The notes beneath the pieces were generated by a model. That model ran no database searches, was not told the origin of the DNA, and saw only the letters and a list, made by a program, of their open reading frames with translations. This document shows, piece after piece, positions 1 through 11,500 of a stretch of 64,000 nt of DNA. Source of the stretch: Globodera rostochiensis. Taxonomy: Eukaryota > Nematoda > Chromadorea > Rhabditida > Heteroderidae. The stretch is from the NCBI GenBank assembly GCA_018350325.1, contig JAEVLN010000015.1, forward strand, positions 310,001-374,000, written 5' to 3'. The stretch's first letter is position 1. Every line of letters starts with the position of its first letter. Made by a program: the position numbers and the translations under genes.

Positions 1-3000
1 TAATCCAGGCTAAGAATTAGCGTCTTATCAAAAAGGGTTCGTAGCAATTTAGGCTTTATAATAATGTCTTAAGGGGTCGTGCATTCTAGGTAAACCCTAT
101 CCTCGGCCACATTCAAAAATAAGAGCGAGTACGAATTCAGTAAAGAAACCCAGGCTAAGAACTAGCCTCTTATCAAAAAGGGTTCGCAACAAGTTAGCAT
201 CTGTAATAATGTCTCAAGTGTACGTGCATTCTACGCAAAAACATAGGCTAATATTTAGACTTTGTGGTGGAGAGAGATGCCGTTGTTAAACTAAATTTTA
301 TCGATAGAACACACATATCTTCGGCCACTTATAAACTTTATTTTATATGCAAAACACACGTCTCTTTGGTCAAATTCTTAAAATAAGAGCGAGTTAGAGT
401 TCTGTAAAATAATCCAGGCTAAGAATTAGCGTCTTATCAAAAAGGTTCGTAGCAATTTAGGCTTTATAATAATGTCTTAAGAGGTCGTGCATTCTAGGTA
501 AAAACCCTATCCTCGGCCACATTCAAAAATAAGAGCGAGTACGAATTCAGTAAAGAAACCCAGGCTAAGAACTAGCCTCTTATCAAAAAGGGTTCGCAAC
601 AAGTTAGCATCTATAATAATGTCTCAAGTGTACGTGCATTCTTGGCAAAAACATAGGCTAATATTTAGACTTTGTGGTGGAGAGAGATGCCGTTGTTAAA
701 CTAAATTTTATCGATAGAACACACATATCTTCGGCCACTTATAAACTTTATTTTATATGCAAAACACACCTCTCTTTGGTCAATTTCTTAAAATAAGAGC
801 GAGTTAGAGTTCTGTAAAATAATCCAGGCTAAGAATTAGCGTCTTATCAAAAAGGGTTCGTAGCAATTTACGCTTTATAATAATGTCTTAAGGGGTCGTG
901 CATTCTAGGTAAACCCTATCCTCGGCCACATTCAAAAATAGCGAGTACGAATTCAGTAAAGAAACCCATGCTAAGAACTAGCCTCTTATCAAAAAGGGTT
1001 CGCAACAAGTTAGCATCTATAATAATGTCTCAAGTGTACGTGCATTCTTGGCAAAAACATAGGCTAATATTTAGACTTTGTGGTGGAAAGAGATGCCGTT
1101 TGTTAAACTAAATTTTATCGACAGAACACACATATCTTCGGCCACTTATAAACTTTATTTTATATGCAAAACACACCTCTCTTTGGTCAAATTCTTAAAA
1201 TAAGAGCGAGTTAGAGTTCTGTAAAATAATCCAGGCTAAGAATTAGCGTCTTATCAAAAAGGGTTCGTAGCAATTTAGGCTTTATAATAATGTCTTAAGG
1301 GGTCGTGCATTCTAGGTAAACCCTATCCTCGGCCACATTCAAAAATAAGAGCGAGTACGAATTCAGTAAAGAAACCCAGGCTAAGAACTAGCCTCTTATC
1401 AAAAAGGGTTCGCAACAAGTTAGCATCTATAATAATGTCTCAAGTGTACGTGCATTCTAGGCAAAAACATAGGCTAATATTTAGACTTTGTGGTGGAAAG
1501 AGATGCCGTTTGTTAAACTAAATTTTATCGATAGAACACACATATCTTCGGCCACTTATAAACTTTATTTTATATGCAAAACACACCTCTCTTTGGTCAA
1601 ATTCTTAAAATAAGAGCGAGTTAGAGTTCTGTAAAATAATCCAGGCTAAGAATTAGCGTCTTATCAAAAAGGGTTCGTAGCAATTTACGCTTTATAATAA
1701 TGTCTTAAGGGGTCGTGCATTCTAGGTAAACCCTATCCTCGGCCACATTCAAAAATAAGAGCGAGTACGAATTCAGTAAAGAAACCCAGGCTAAGAACTA
1801 GCCTCTTATCAAAAAGGGTTCGCAACAAGTTAGCATCTATAATAATGTCTCAAGTGTACGTGCATTCTAGGCAAAAACATAGGCTAATATTTAGACTTTG
1901 TGGTGGAGAGAGATGCCGTTGTTAAACTAAATTTTATCGACAGAACACACATATCTTCGGCCATAAACTTTATTTTATATGCAAAACACACCTCTCTTTG
2001 GTCAATTTCTTAAAATAAGAGCGAGTTAGAGTTCTGTAAAATAATCCAGGCTAAGAATTAGCGTTTTATCAAAAAGGGTTCGTAGCAATTTAGGCTTTAT
2101 AATAATGTCTTAAGGGGTCGTGCATTCTAGGTAAACCCTATCCTCGGCCACATTCAAAAATAAGAGCGAGTACGAATTCAGTAAAGAAACCCAGGCTAAG
2201 AACTAGCCTCTTATCAAAAAGGGTTCGCAACAAGTTAGCATCTGTAATAATGTCTCAAGTGTACGTGCATTCTAGGCAAAAACATAGGCTAATATTTAGA
2301 CTTTGTGGTGGAAAGAGATGCCGTTTGTTAAACTAAATTTTATCGACAGAACACACATATCTTCGGCCACTTATAAACTTTATTTGTTATGCAAAACACA
2401 TCTCTCTTTAGTCAAATTCTTAAAATAAGAGCGAGTTAGAGTTCTGTAAAATAATCCAGGCTAAGAATTAGCGTCTTATCAAAAAGGGTTCGTAGCAATT
2501 TACGCTTTATAATAATGTCTTAAGGGGTCGTGCATTCTAGGTAAACCCTATCCTCGGCCACATTCAAAAATAAGAGCGAGTACGAATTCAGTAAAGAAAC
2601 CCAGGCTAAGAACTAGCCTCTTATCAAAAAGGGTTCGCAACAAGTTAGCATCTGTAATAATGTCTCAAGTGTACGTGCATTCTAGGCAAAACATAGGCTA
2701 ATATTTAGACTTTGTGGTGGAAAGAGATGCCGTTTGTTAAACTAAATTTTATCGACAGAACACACATATCTTCGGCCACTTATAAACTTTATTTTATATG
2801 CAAAACACACCTCTCTTTGGTCAAATTCTTAAAATAAGAGCGAGTTAGAGTTCTGTAAAATAATCCAGGCTAAGAATTAGCGTCTTATCAAAAAGGGTTC
2901 GTAGCAATTTAGGCTTTATAATAATGTCTTAAGGGGTCGTGCATTCTAGGTAAACCCTATCCTCGGCCACATTCAAAAATAAGAGCGAGTACGAATTCAG

Positions 3001-4225
3001 TAAAGAAACCCATGCTAAGAACTAGCCTCTTATCAAAAAGGGTTCGCAACAAGTTAGCATCTATAATAATGTCTCAAGTGTACGTGCATTCTTGGCAAAA
3101 ACATAGGCTAATATTTAGACTTTGTGGTGGAAAGAGATGCCGTTTGTTAAACTAAATTTTATCGACAGAACACACATATCTTCGGCCACTTATAAACTTT
3201 ATTTTATATGCAAAACACACCTCTCTTTGGTCAAATTCTTAAAATAAGAGCGAGTTAGAGTTCTGTAAAATAATCCAGGCTAAGAATTAGCGTCTTATCA
3301 AAAAGGGTTCGTAGCAATTTAGGCTTTATAATAATGTCTTAAGGGGTCGTGCATTCTAGGTAAACCCTATCCTCGGCCACATTCAAAAATAAGAGCGAGT
3401 ACGAATTCAGTAAAGAAACCCAGGCTAAGAACTAGCCTCTTATCAAAAAGGGTTCGCAACAAGTTAGCATCTGTAATAATGTCTCAAGTGTACGTGCATT
3501 CTAGGCAAAAACATAGGCTAATATTTAGACTTTGTGGGGAGAGAGATGCCGTTGCTAAACTAAATTTTATCGACAGAACACACATATCTTCGGCCACTTA
3601 TAAACTTTATTTGTTATGCAAAACACACCTCTCTTTGGTCAAATTCTTAAAATAAGAGCGAGTTAGAGTTCTGTAAAATAATCCAGGCTAAGAATTAGCG
3701 TCTTATCAAAAAGGGTTCGCAACAAGTTAGCATCTATAATAATGTCTCAAGTGTACGTGCATTCTTGGCAAAAACATAGGCTAATATTTAGACTTTGTGG
3801 GGAGAGAGCTGCCGTTGCTAAACTAAATTTTATCGACAGAACACACATATCTTCGGCCACTTATAAACTTTATTTGTTATGCAAAACACATCTCTCTTTG
3901 GTCAAATTCTTAAAATAAGAGCGAGTTAGAGTTCTGTAAAATAATCCAGGCTAAGAATTAGCGTCTTATCAAAAAGGGTTCGTAGCAATTTAGGCTTTAT
4001 AATAATGTCTTAAGGGGTCGTGCATTCTAGGTAAACCCTATCCTCGGCCACATTCAAAAATAAGAGCGAGTTAGAGTTCTGTAAAATAATCCAGGCTAAG
4101 AATTAGCGTCTTATCAAAAAGGGTTCGCAACAAGTTAGCATCTGTAATAATGTCTCAAGTGTACGTGCATTCTAGGCAAAAACATAGGCTAATATTTAGA
4201 CTTTGTGGTGGAGAGAGATGCCGTT
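1..4225. repeat. Satellite array, left part (compound ~410-bp monomer)
   Basis: Tandem units begin near 1, 411, 821, 1228, 1638, 2043, 2453, 2861 and 3270, so the period is about 405-410 bp. Each unit holds two diverged sub-units that start alike (CCAGGCTAAGAA, then TCTTATCAAAAAGGGTTCG): a short one of about 140 bp ending AGAGCGAGTACGAATTC, and a long one of about 270 bp ending AGAGCGAGTTAGAGTTC. Units differ by scattered single-base changes and 1-4 bp indels. Near 3678 and 4088 units are shortened or hybrid. No coding potential was seen; the short ORFs are frame noise. Confidence 0.97.
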
Positions 4226-4442
4226 CAGGGCTGTGTCGAAATTTCGATTTTCGATTTTCGAATTTCGATTTTCGACGTTTTTTTCCTTTCGATTTTCGAT
4301 TTTCGATTTCGACAAAAATGGGCTGTTTTTCGAAAATAATTTCGAAAGTCGGAGGTCCAGGTTTTTAAATTTTTGGCAAGGATGGGCAGTGGTCTTGCCA
4401 ACTTTTGACAAACTTTCAATCTTTTTTACATGCGTCCAACAG

Positions 4443-4510
4443 GTAAATTTATAGCTCAGTGGTTTGTCTTTACGATTTTGTCTTTTGGGTTCGAACCCGC
4501 TACAGTGCGA
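4443..4510 (+). other. tRNA-like segment (A-box and B-box) in the hAT-like element
   Basis: TAGCTCAGTGG resembles a pol III A box and GGTTCGAACCC is a canonical B box, 38 nt apart from T8-like to T54-like positions. That is about 8 nt shorter than a normal tRNA, and no convincing anticodon arm forms. It is probably a degenerate tRNA or a SINE-type promoter remnant, not a working tRNA gene. Confidence 0.5.
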
Positions 4511-4732
4511 TCACTTTTTTAACCTTTCTTCGGACTTCACATTCTATCCCCCATTAACGGAACATTTTTAATGATTTTCAATTATTTTTAAATTAAAATA
4601 CTTACAAAAAAAGACCGCCGTACATTCTCCACTCTTATGTAAAAATGTTTTCCCCGAAATTACGAAGAAAAAAGCTCAATTTTTGCGAAAATTTTGGTGA
4701 AATTGCTTAACAAAACCCCCAAATTTCTCCCA

Positions 4733-4873
4733 GCGGCGCCTATCGGCACCGACGGGCCGCCACTGAAAGCATAAAGTCGACCAATTCATTGTGGTTTTTG
4801 GATCATTTTTCTTAACAAATTAAGTCAAAAAATCAAAATTTTCTCGGCGGCGCCTATCGGCACCGCCGACACC
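4733..4873. repeat. GC-rich GGCGCCTATCGGCACCGCC module, two copies
   Basis: Two copies, near 4733 and 4848, of a near-palindromic GC-rich motif that follows AAATTTTCTCGGC or a similar AT-rich lead. Related copies lie near 15762, 17797, 20190, 21378, 25022, 26442, 34467 and 55770. In several places the motif sits inside a transposon-like element, so it looks like an internal part of a repeat family. Confidence 0.75.
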
Positions 4874-5171
4874 CCACCCTCATAAAAGCTTAAAATGGGC
4901 ATATGAAGGCCTCTGAAATAAAAAATGCATCCTTCAAAAATTTAAAAATGAACAAGTGAATATTTCAAAAAATATTTATTAAATAAATTATTTAAAAAAA
5001 ATTTTTTCTAATCACATAAAAAAAATTTTCGATTTTGTTTCGATTTTCGATTTTCGAATTTCGATTTTCGACGTTTTTTTCCTTTCGATTTTCGATTTTC
5101 GATTTCGAACTTTTCAGTTTCGATTTTCGATTTTCGATTTCGACTTTTTTTTTACTTTCGACACAGCCCTG

Positions 5172-6448
5172 ATGCCGTTGTTAAACTAAATTTTATCGAC
5201 AGAACACACATATCTTCGGCCACTTATAAACTTTATTTGTTATGCAAAACACATCTCTCTTTAGTCAAATTCTTAAAATAAGAGCGAGTTAGAGTTCTGT
5301 AAAATAATCCAGGCTAAGAATTAGCGTCTTATCAAAAAGGGTTCGTAGCAATTTAGGCTTTATAATAATGTCTTAAGGGGTCGTGCATTCTAGGTAAACC
5401 CTATCCTCGGCCACATTCAAAAATAAGAGCGAGTACGAATTCAGTAAAGAAACCCAGGCTAAGAACTAGCCTCTTATCAAAAAGGGTTCGCAACAAGTTA
5501 GCATCTGTAATAATGTCTCAAGTGTACGTGCATTCTAGGCAAAAACATAGGCTAATATTTAGACTTTGTGGTGGAGAGAGATGCCGTTGTTAAACTAAAT
5601 TTTATCGACAGAACACACATATCTTCGGCCACTTATAAACTTTATTTTATATGCAAAACACACCTCTCTTCGGTCAAATTCTTAAAATAAGAGCGAGTTA
5701 GAGTTCTGTAAAATAATCCAGGCTAAGAATTAGCGTCTTATCAAAAAGGGTTCGTAGCAATTTACGCTTTATAATAATGTCTTAAGGGGTCGTGCATTCT
5801 AGGTAAACCCTATCCTCGGCCACATTCAAAAATAAGAGCGAGTACGAATTCAGTAAAGAAACCCATGCTAAGAACTAGCCTCTTATCAAAAAGGGTTCGC
5901 AACAAGTTAGCATCTATAATAATGTCTCAAGTGTACGTGCATTCTTGGCAAAAACATAGGCTAATATTTAGACTTTGTGGTGGAAAGAGATGCCGTTTGT
6001 TAAACTAAATTTTATCGACAGAACACACATATCTTCGGCCACTTATAAACTTTATTTTATATGCAAAACACACCTCTCTTTGGTCAAATTCTTAAAATAA
6101 GAGCGAGTTAGAGTTCTGTAAAATAATCCAGGCTAAGAATTGGCGTCTTATCAAAAAGGGTTCGTAGCAATTTAGGCTTTATAATAATGTCTTAAGGGGT
6201 CGTGCATTCTAGGTAAACCCTATCCTTGGCCACATTCAAAAATAAGAGCGAGTACGAATTCAGTAAAGAAACCCAGGCTAAGAACTAGCCTCTTATCAAA
6301 AAGGGTTCGCAACAAGTTAGCATCTATAATAATGTCTCAAGTGTACGTGCATTCTTGGCAAAAACATAGGCTAATATTTAGACTTTGTGGTGGAAAGAGA
6401 TGCCGTTTGTTAAACTAAATTTTATCGACAGAACACACATATCTTCGG
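5172..6448. repeat. Satellite array, right part
   Basis: The same compound ~410-bp satellite resumes after the transposon and runs for about three more units. It stops abruptly at 6448 in the middle of a unit, just after ATATCTTCGG. The adjoining sequence is unrelated and leads into truncated F-box-like copy A. Confidence 0.96.
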
Positions 6449-6548
6449 TAAAGAATATATTAGAAATTTTTGCATAATAGCTCATGTTAATCATGGGAAG
6501 TCTACTTTGTCTAATTTATTTCTTAAAAAACTTTCTTTAGATCGTAAA

Positions 6549-7619
6549 GGCAAATGAAGAAATTGACCGAATTAGTCGAGTTCAAAAATTCCTAAAATAT
6601 AAAAATTAATTTAAAGCAGAAATTCATAATGAAATATATTACCTTTTTGAGTCTTTCCATTCCCGTCGAATAGATGTCGCATTCTAACACCTTCGGAAGG
6701 CCATCCCCGCGGGGCGTGTGCAACCATTTGGCCAATGCTTGATCAGAAGAAGTGCCGGCATTGTCATCGGCCGGAAATTCGGGGGAAAGATCAAAGGATT
6801 GAATCATTCGGAGTTTTGGGCAATCGCGAAGAATGGTCGGAGAGATTTTGCGCAAACGGTCAATTTTGTAGAAACGCATAGAAATGCAGCAAACGTTGTC
6901 ATTGAAAAAAGGCCAAATCCGGTCACAAATGATTTGCCAAATGCGGTTTTCGTCGATGTCTTCTTCAATGAGAAGAAGGATCCGTTTGGAGTCGAGAAGT
7001 CGGCCGATGCGTTGGAGAAATTCGATGACACTTCGGTCAATGTAACTAAAAATTAATGTTTAAAAATTCAAAATAAACTGAAATTAATTATCTTATTACA
7101 AGGAATTCAAAACCGATCACTTTGTCAGGAAGCGGCTCTTGCGGAATTGGCAGGCGACGCTCTTTCTGAAGCGATTTTTGCCGATTTGACAGCCAACGCT
7201 CGCCATCATAATAGCTATAGTCAAAGAATTTTACAATTTCAGCGCCATCTCCGTCAGTTACACGACGAATTAACAGACGCCCCAACGCCCATTCCTTCGA
7301 TTTGAAATGCGCGTCCACCAAAAGGTCAAATCGATCGCTGATCAGTGCAAGTTTCAGTCCGAGCACAAAAGGGCCACAAAATTTGAATACTCCAAACAAA
7401 ACGTCGTCACAAATAAAACTGAAATTTGATTTATATATATGGCCGTTGAAAGTGATTAGACCCAATAAACAAGGCAAAAAAAGTCTGTTTTTTGTTACAT
7501 CCAAAAACTGCCAATTGTCTCGTTTAGAGAGAGGGGTCAATCTTCGGAAAATTATTCTTCGAATAAAAAACTCACAATTCTTTCAACCGTTTCTCCACTT
7601 TCTTCGGATTGTCGGACAT
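6549..7619 (-). pseudogene. F-box-like family copy A, truncated at the 3' end
   Basis: Exons on the minus strand: E1 7576-7619 ([15 protein letters not shown]), E2 about 7092-7418 with the F-box-like stretch [15 protein letters not shown]3 6643-7045 (to [16 protein letters not shown] and GMERLKK), and about 43 nt of E4 (6549-6591, EFLNSTNSVNF). The rest of E4 and all of E5 are missing; the satellite array starts about 100 bp further on. The E2 donor, AAG|GT in paralogues, reads AAG|AT here, and the next GT gives the wrong phase. E2 also carries a family-atypical insertion around [10 protein letters not shown]. This is an F-box-like substrate-adaptor family by resemblance; this copy is unlikely to make a full protein. 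Confidence 0.8.
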
Positions 7620-7680
7620 TTTGTCGTTGCAAATCCAAATGATTTTTATGATTCAATGAGCTAAAACTAAAAAGATGACA
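7620..7680 (-). promoter_or_regulatory. Conserved block upstream of F-box-like start codons
   Basis: Read on the minus strand this is TTTTTAGTTTTAGCTCATTG, then AATCATAAAAATCATTTGG, ending at the ATG. Nearly the same block precedes the ATG of copies C (29273-29335), D (30950-31009) and G (60599-60657), and a weaker version precedes E and B. It may be proximal promoter or 5'UTR; the leading TTTTTAG could be a trans-splice acceptor. Confidence 0.6.
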
Positions 7681-8581
7681 TTTTTAATAAAACAGAAAGA
7701 AAGCCAAGCCCTCAAATTCTGGGCCTTCAACAAATTTTGGGTGAAATGGCTTAACCGAACAAAATGCCCCGGGGCAAACAAATAAATAAACATATATTAA
7801 TTTATTGGGTAAAGTCAGACTCAGATGCCAAAAAGCGTAGGGAAAGGTGAAATGCCAAAAAGTGGAAATTGAGTTGACTTTATGCACCCCTTAAAAAGAC
7901 CAACAATTGGGGGGAGGGAGGGGGGAATCAAAATGATTGCTCGGGGCTTTGTGCCGTATGTATGAGAATTTTTTGCTTTGTGTCACTGACCCCCCCCCCC
8001 CCCCCACGTCACTCTTTTTCAAAATGAATTATTTTTATTGTGGGGATTTTGCCAACAATTAACCAAATATTCAACCGCCCCTCCCCCACATCGCTTATTT
8101 GCCTCGAGCATTGTGAAAATCAAAAATGACCGTTGCCGAATATTCAGACTCTCTCATGCGATAAATCACAGTTCCAAATCAAAAATTGCGGCAATTTCAC
8201 TCCCGCAAAAATCCCTCCGAATTATTGACGGGTATCCCGCGGTGACGGGAAATTTTGAAAATTTTACACAAAGAATTGGAAAAAGATTAAAATAAATTTC
8301 CGCCAACAGGAACGGAGTTTTTCAATTTAACGGGACGGGAATCCCGTCTTGTTCTCATTACCGTAAAAATAATGCTCGTCAAACGACGGGTTTCAATAAT
8401 ATTTATCAATTTTTGTTTCACCTTTGATGTTACAAAAAAAATTTTCCCCATTGCTAATCCCGGTTCAAATGCTGGTCCCGATCCCGGTCCCGGCCAACTC
8501 TAAAAAATATTGGCTTGAAGAAGTAGAGTTTATACATACAAAAACGTACAATGTCCAAATAAATAATTTTAAAAATACAAA
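7681..8581. other. Intergenic stretch with repeat remnants
   Basis: The part up to about 7990 is the 5' flank of copy A and matches, inverted, the flank of copy G at about 60300-60600 (shared stretches around the poly-G and CATACATACGGCACAAAGC). About 8220-8490 holds CGGGAATCCCG-type low-complexity sequence like that near 22900-22980. No gene was seen. Confidence 0.6.
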
Positions 8582-11500
8582 TTAATATAAAAATTTAAGA
8601 GTCTTTTTCTTCATCAATTGATTGTCCCCCGCACTTTTGAACTTGAACGAATAGTCAATCACCGTTTCCTTTGGCGGCTCTTTAATGCCTGCTTCTTCAT
8701 AATCTAAGCATTGGAAGTCGTCAATGCGAATGGGGTCCTTGCTTTTGTCCTTCCAATAGCCCCAAAAACTCGCGGATTCCCCTTCTCGCTTCTGTTAATA
8801 AACAAATAAATTAAAATTGAGCGATTTTACACATACAAAACATTCAAAATAAAAGTTTTTCGATTCATTCTGCCCTCTGACTTCCCGGTATTGGCCGTTG
8901 AGCTTAAATAATTCATGAATGATGTTTAATGAATGCATTTATTGCAATTAAATAATTAAGATTAATTTAATAATTTTGTTTAAATATTTAAGAAAAAAAA
9001 TTATAATCTTTTACCACAACAATGTCGCAACCCCAAGTAGAATGTGATACACGCTTTTTCGGACAAACTTGCCCTTCAGGACAACAAAGAATGCCCTCAC
9101 CCGTCAAAGGATCACGATCGCAAATTAAATCATATTCGGGATCCCGTTTTGTATCATAATTGGCGCCTTCAGGACAATCGCTGGACGAAACAAGTTTGGC
9201 TCCGTCTAAAGAAGTTATTTTTCCAACTTACAAACAAATAAATTTTCTTAGATGATGTTTTATTATTATTGCAAACTTGAAAAGAATAAAAACGAATTTC
9301 AAAATATTGGCTCAAAGGAACCAAAATATTCAAAAAAGGCCCACCAGTTTCATAGGTCAGTTCAAACAAATTAGTTTTGTCCTTCGTTTTGATGTAGGCG
9401 GAAATGACAATGTCCACGTCCGGTCCATCCGCCTCAATCCAATTTTTGGTAAAATTTGTTTCGAGACGAATCAAATCCGAACAGCAAAGTCTTGCACCTG
9501 AAAATCAAAAAAAATTTCAAACTGAACAATAGTAAATACCGACCGCTCGCTCGTTTGTCCTTTCGGTATTTGATTTCAACATAAGACTCGACGCAGGAGC
9601 TCCAACAATTAAATGTTTCGCTCAACATTTTCAGATGAATGCGAACTTTTTTGCCATCCTTGGGCTAGAAATACTTTATTAAGAAAAAATTTATTGAATA
9701 TTTTGGAAAAACTGTTTTACACTCATTAAGGAGCAGGTTGTAAGGAAAATGAACTGTGGATCATAGGTCCCAGGCTCAAAATCATTCAAAACCATTTTAT
9801 AGGTTTTTTTAGGGGCCGAAACAGATAGAACAACCAAATCTGCAAAAAATTTTGCGCGGACTCAACTATGAAGAAAGTTATGGCGCTCCTCAAAGTTGGC
9901 CAAAAACCATAGGGGGGACCCTTTTGGTCAAAAATTTTCAGCCCGTAAGAAAACCTAATAAAGTGGTTATAATTGATTTTGAGCCTGGGACATATGATCC
10001 ATATTCCAGATAAAAGCATTTTGCTTTGCTTCACGTTTGCCATTTTTAATTTAAATATTTTAAATGCCTTTATTCGCCAATGGCAGCTGCAAGATAAGGC
10101 CTTGCCAACACAAGCCATTATGGGCTTAAGCTCGCGCGTCTGCCAATCAGCAACCAATTCCTTTGGAAAGCCAAAAAAGGCCGTAAGGTCGAGACAGTCG
10201 CGGTCTAAAATTTACATTTATCAAGTAGCAATCATTTTTGCAATTTTTATTATTTAATAAAAACAACACAACATTTTTCATCTTTTAAAATTTTTTGACC
10301 CTTTTTGAGAAGTTCGCAATGTGTTCCTCCGTATCCTCCTGGACAAAGGCATTCCGAGCATCGCCTGGGATTTGGGTAACCTCCGTTTTGGCATTTGTTT
10401 TTGGTGCCTTTGCAATTATCTAAAAATACAATGAAAAATGATCAATAATTTGATTTTTAATTGCCTTTGCAGTAAATAAAGTTGATTAAAGCCAAATCCT
10501 TGAAGGAAGGCTTTTCACGCTGGTACATTGTTTGTTGATAAAAGCGATTAAGCGTGATCATATCGCAAACCCTAAAGAAAAAAAAATGCAAAATTATTTA
10601 AACAAGTTGATTCATCACAGCTTTGTGAGTTTAAATGAATTTACAACTCATTAATAGCATAAATAATAATGTCAAAGGTTTACCCCTCACTGTCGCATGA
10701 ACTTCCGTAGTGCATTAAGGAGCCAAAGTCGTAGGGAAATCCCGAATTATTTGTTTCTGACAGCGGCTCATACCATTGAATCCATTTCTATAAAAAGGGA
10801 AAATTAGACTCAAATTAAAATAATGAAATAACTTTGTCTATCTGTGCTCGGTTCAATTTGACATAGTTTCGGGCATCGTCTCGTTGTTGTTCATGCTCAA
10901 GGCCAAGCGCGTGCAAAAGTTCGTGCGCAACGGTGGCGCCGTCCTGTTGAATACGTTTAAAAATTATGCAATAAAGAGACAAACAAACGGTGCAATTAAT
11001 CCAAAGTTGGTGCAATTTTCCCGTCTTCCCAACATAAGATCTGCCGCACGATCCATCAAAAATGTCGACGACTTCAATGCCTTCGTCCGATGCATGGCTC
11101 AAATCCGTGGTAAAATCAATGCACGTGTCTTTTCTGAATGAATAAATTAATTTATGCGAATAGAATAATTATACAAACGCAATAAAGCTTGTTCCTTTTT
11201 CAATGGCGTCTTTCCATTCAAGTGTGTTTGGCCCCACTGTAAGTGAAAAATGTAAATAAATAATTAACAAAAATGCGAATTCTCTAACATGTCTCGCTGA
11301 ATTTGATCGAAATTGGAAATTTGGTCCATTTCTTAAAGTTTGGTTTGGCCTGTCTCTTCGCTCGATGACTTTCCTTTTTTAAAAACGGCGCACAGTCCGC
11401 ACAATCTTTGAATATTTTCAATTTATATCGTAAATAAGTGATTAATTTTTTTGTTATTTAAAATTAGTTTATATATAAGCATTGAATATTTAATAAACTC

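Larger units (their letters stand above)
4226..5171. mobile_element. hAT-like non-autonomous transposon inside the satellite
   Basis: The element begins CAGGGCTGTGTCGAAA and ends with the exact reverse complement, and is flanked by a perfect 8-bp target duplication ATGCCGTT (4218-4225 and 5172-5179). An 8-bp duplication with CAGGG-type ends is typical of the hAT superfamily. Both subterminal regions consist of iterated TTTCGATTTTCGA motifs. The interior holds a tRNA-like promoter segment and two copies of the GC-rich GGCGCCTATCGGCACCG module. There is no transposase ORF, so it would have been mobilised in trans. Removing it restores a continuous satellite unit. Confidence 0.9.

Noticed and set aside
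4150..4454. Short ORFs on both strands rich in F, R, S and I
   Set aside because: They are translations of the iterated TTTCGATTTTCGA transposon end and satellite; no coding character.
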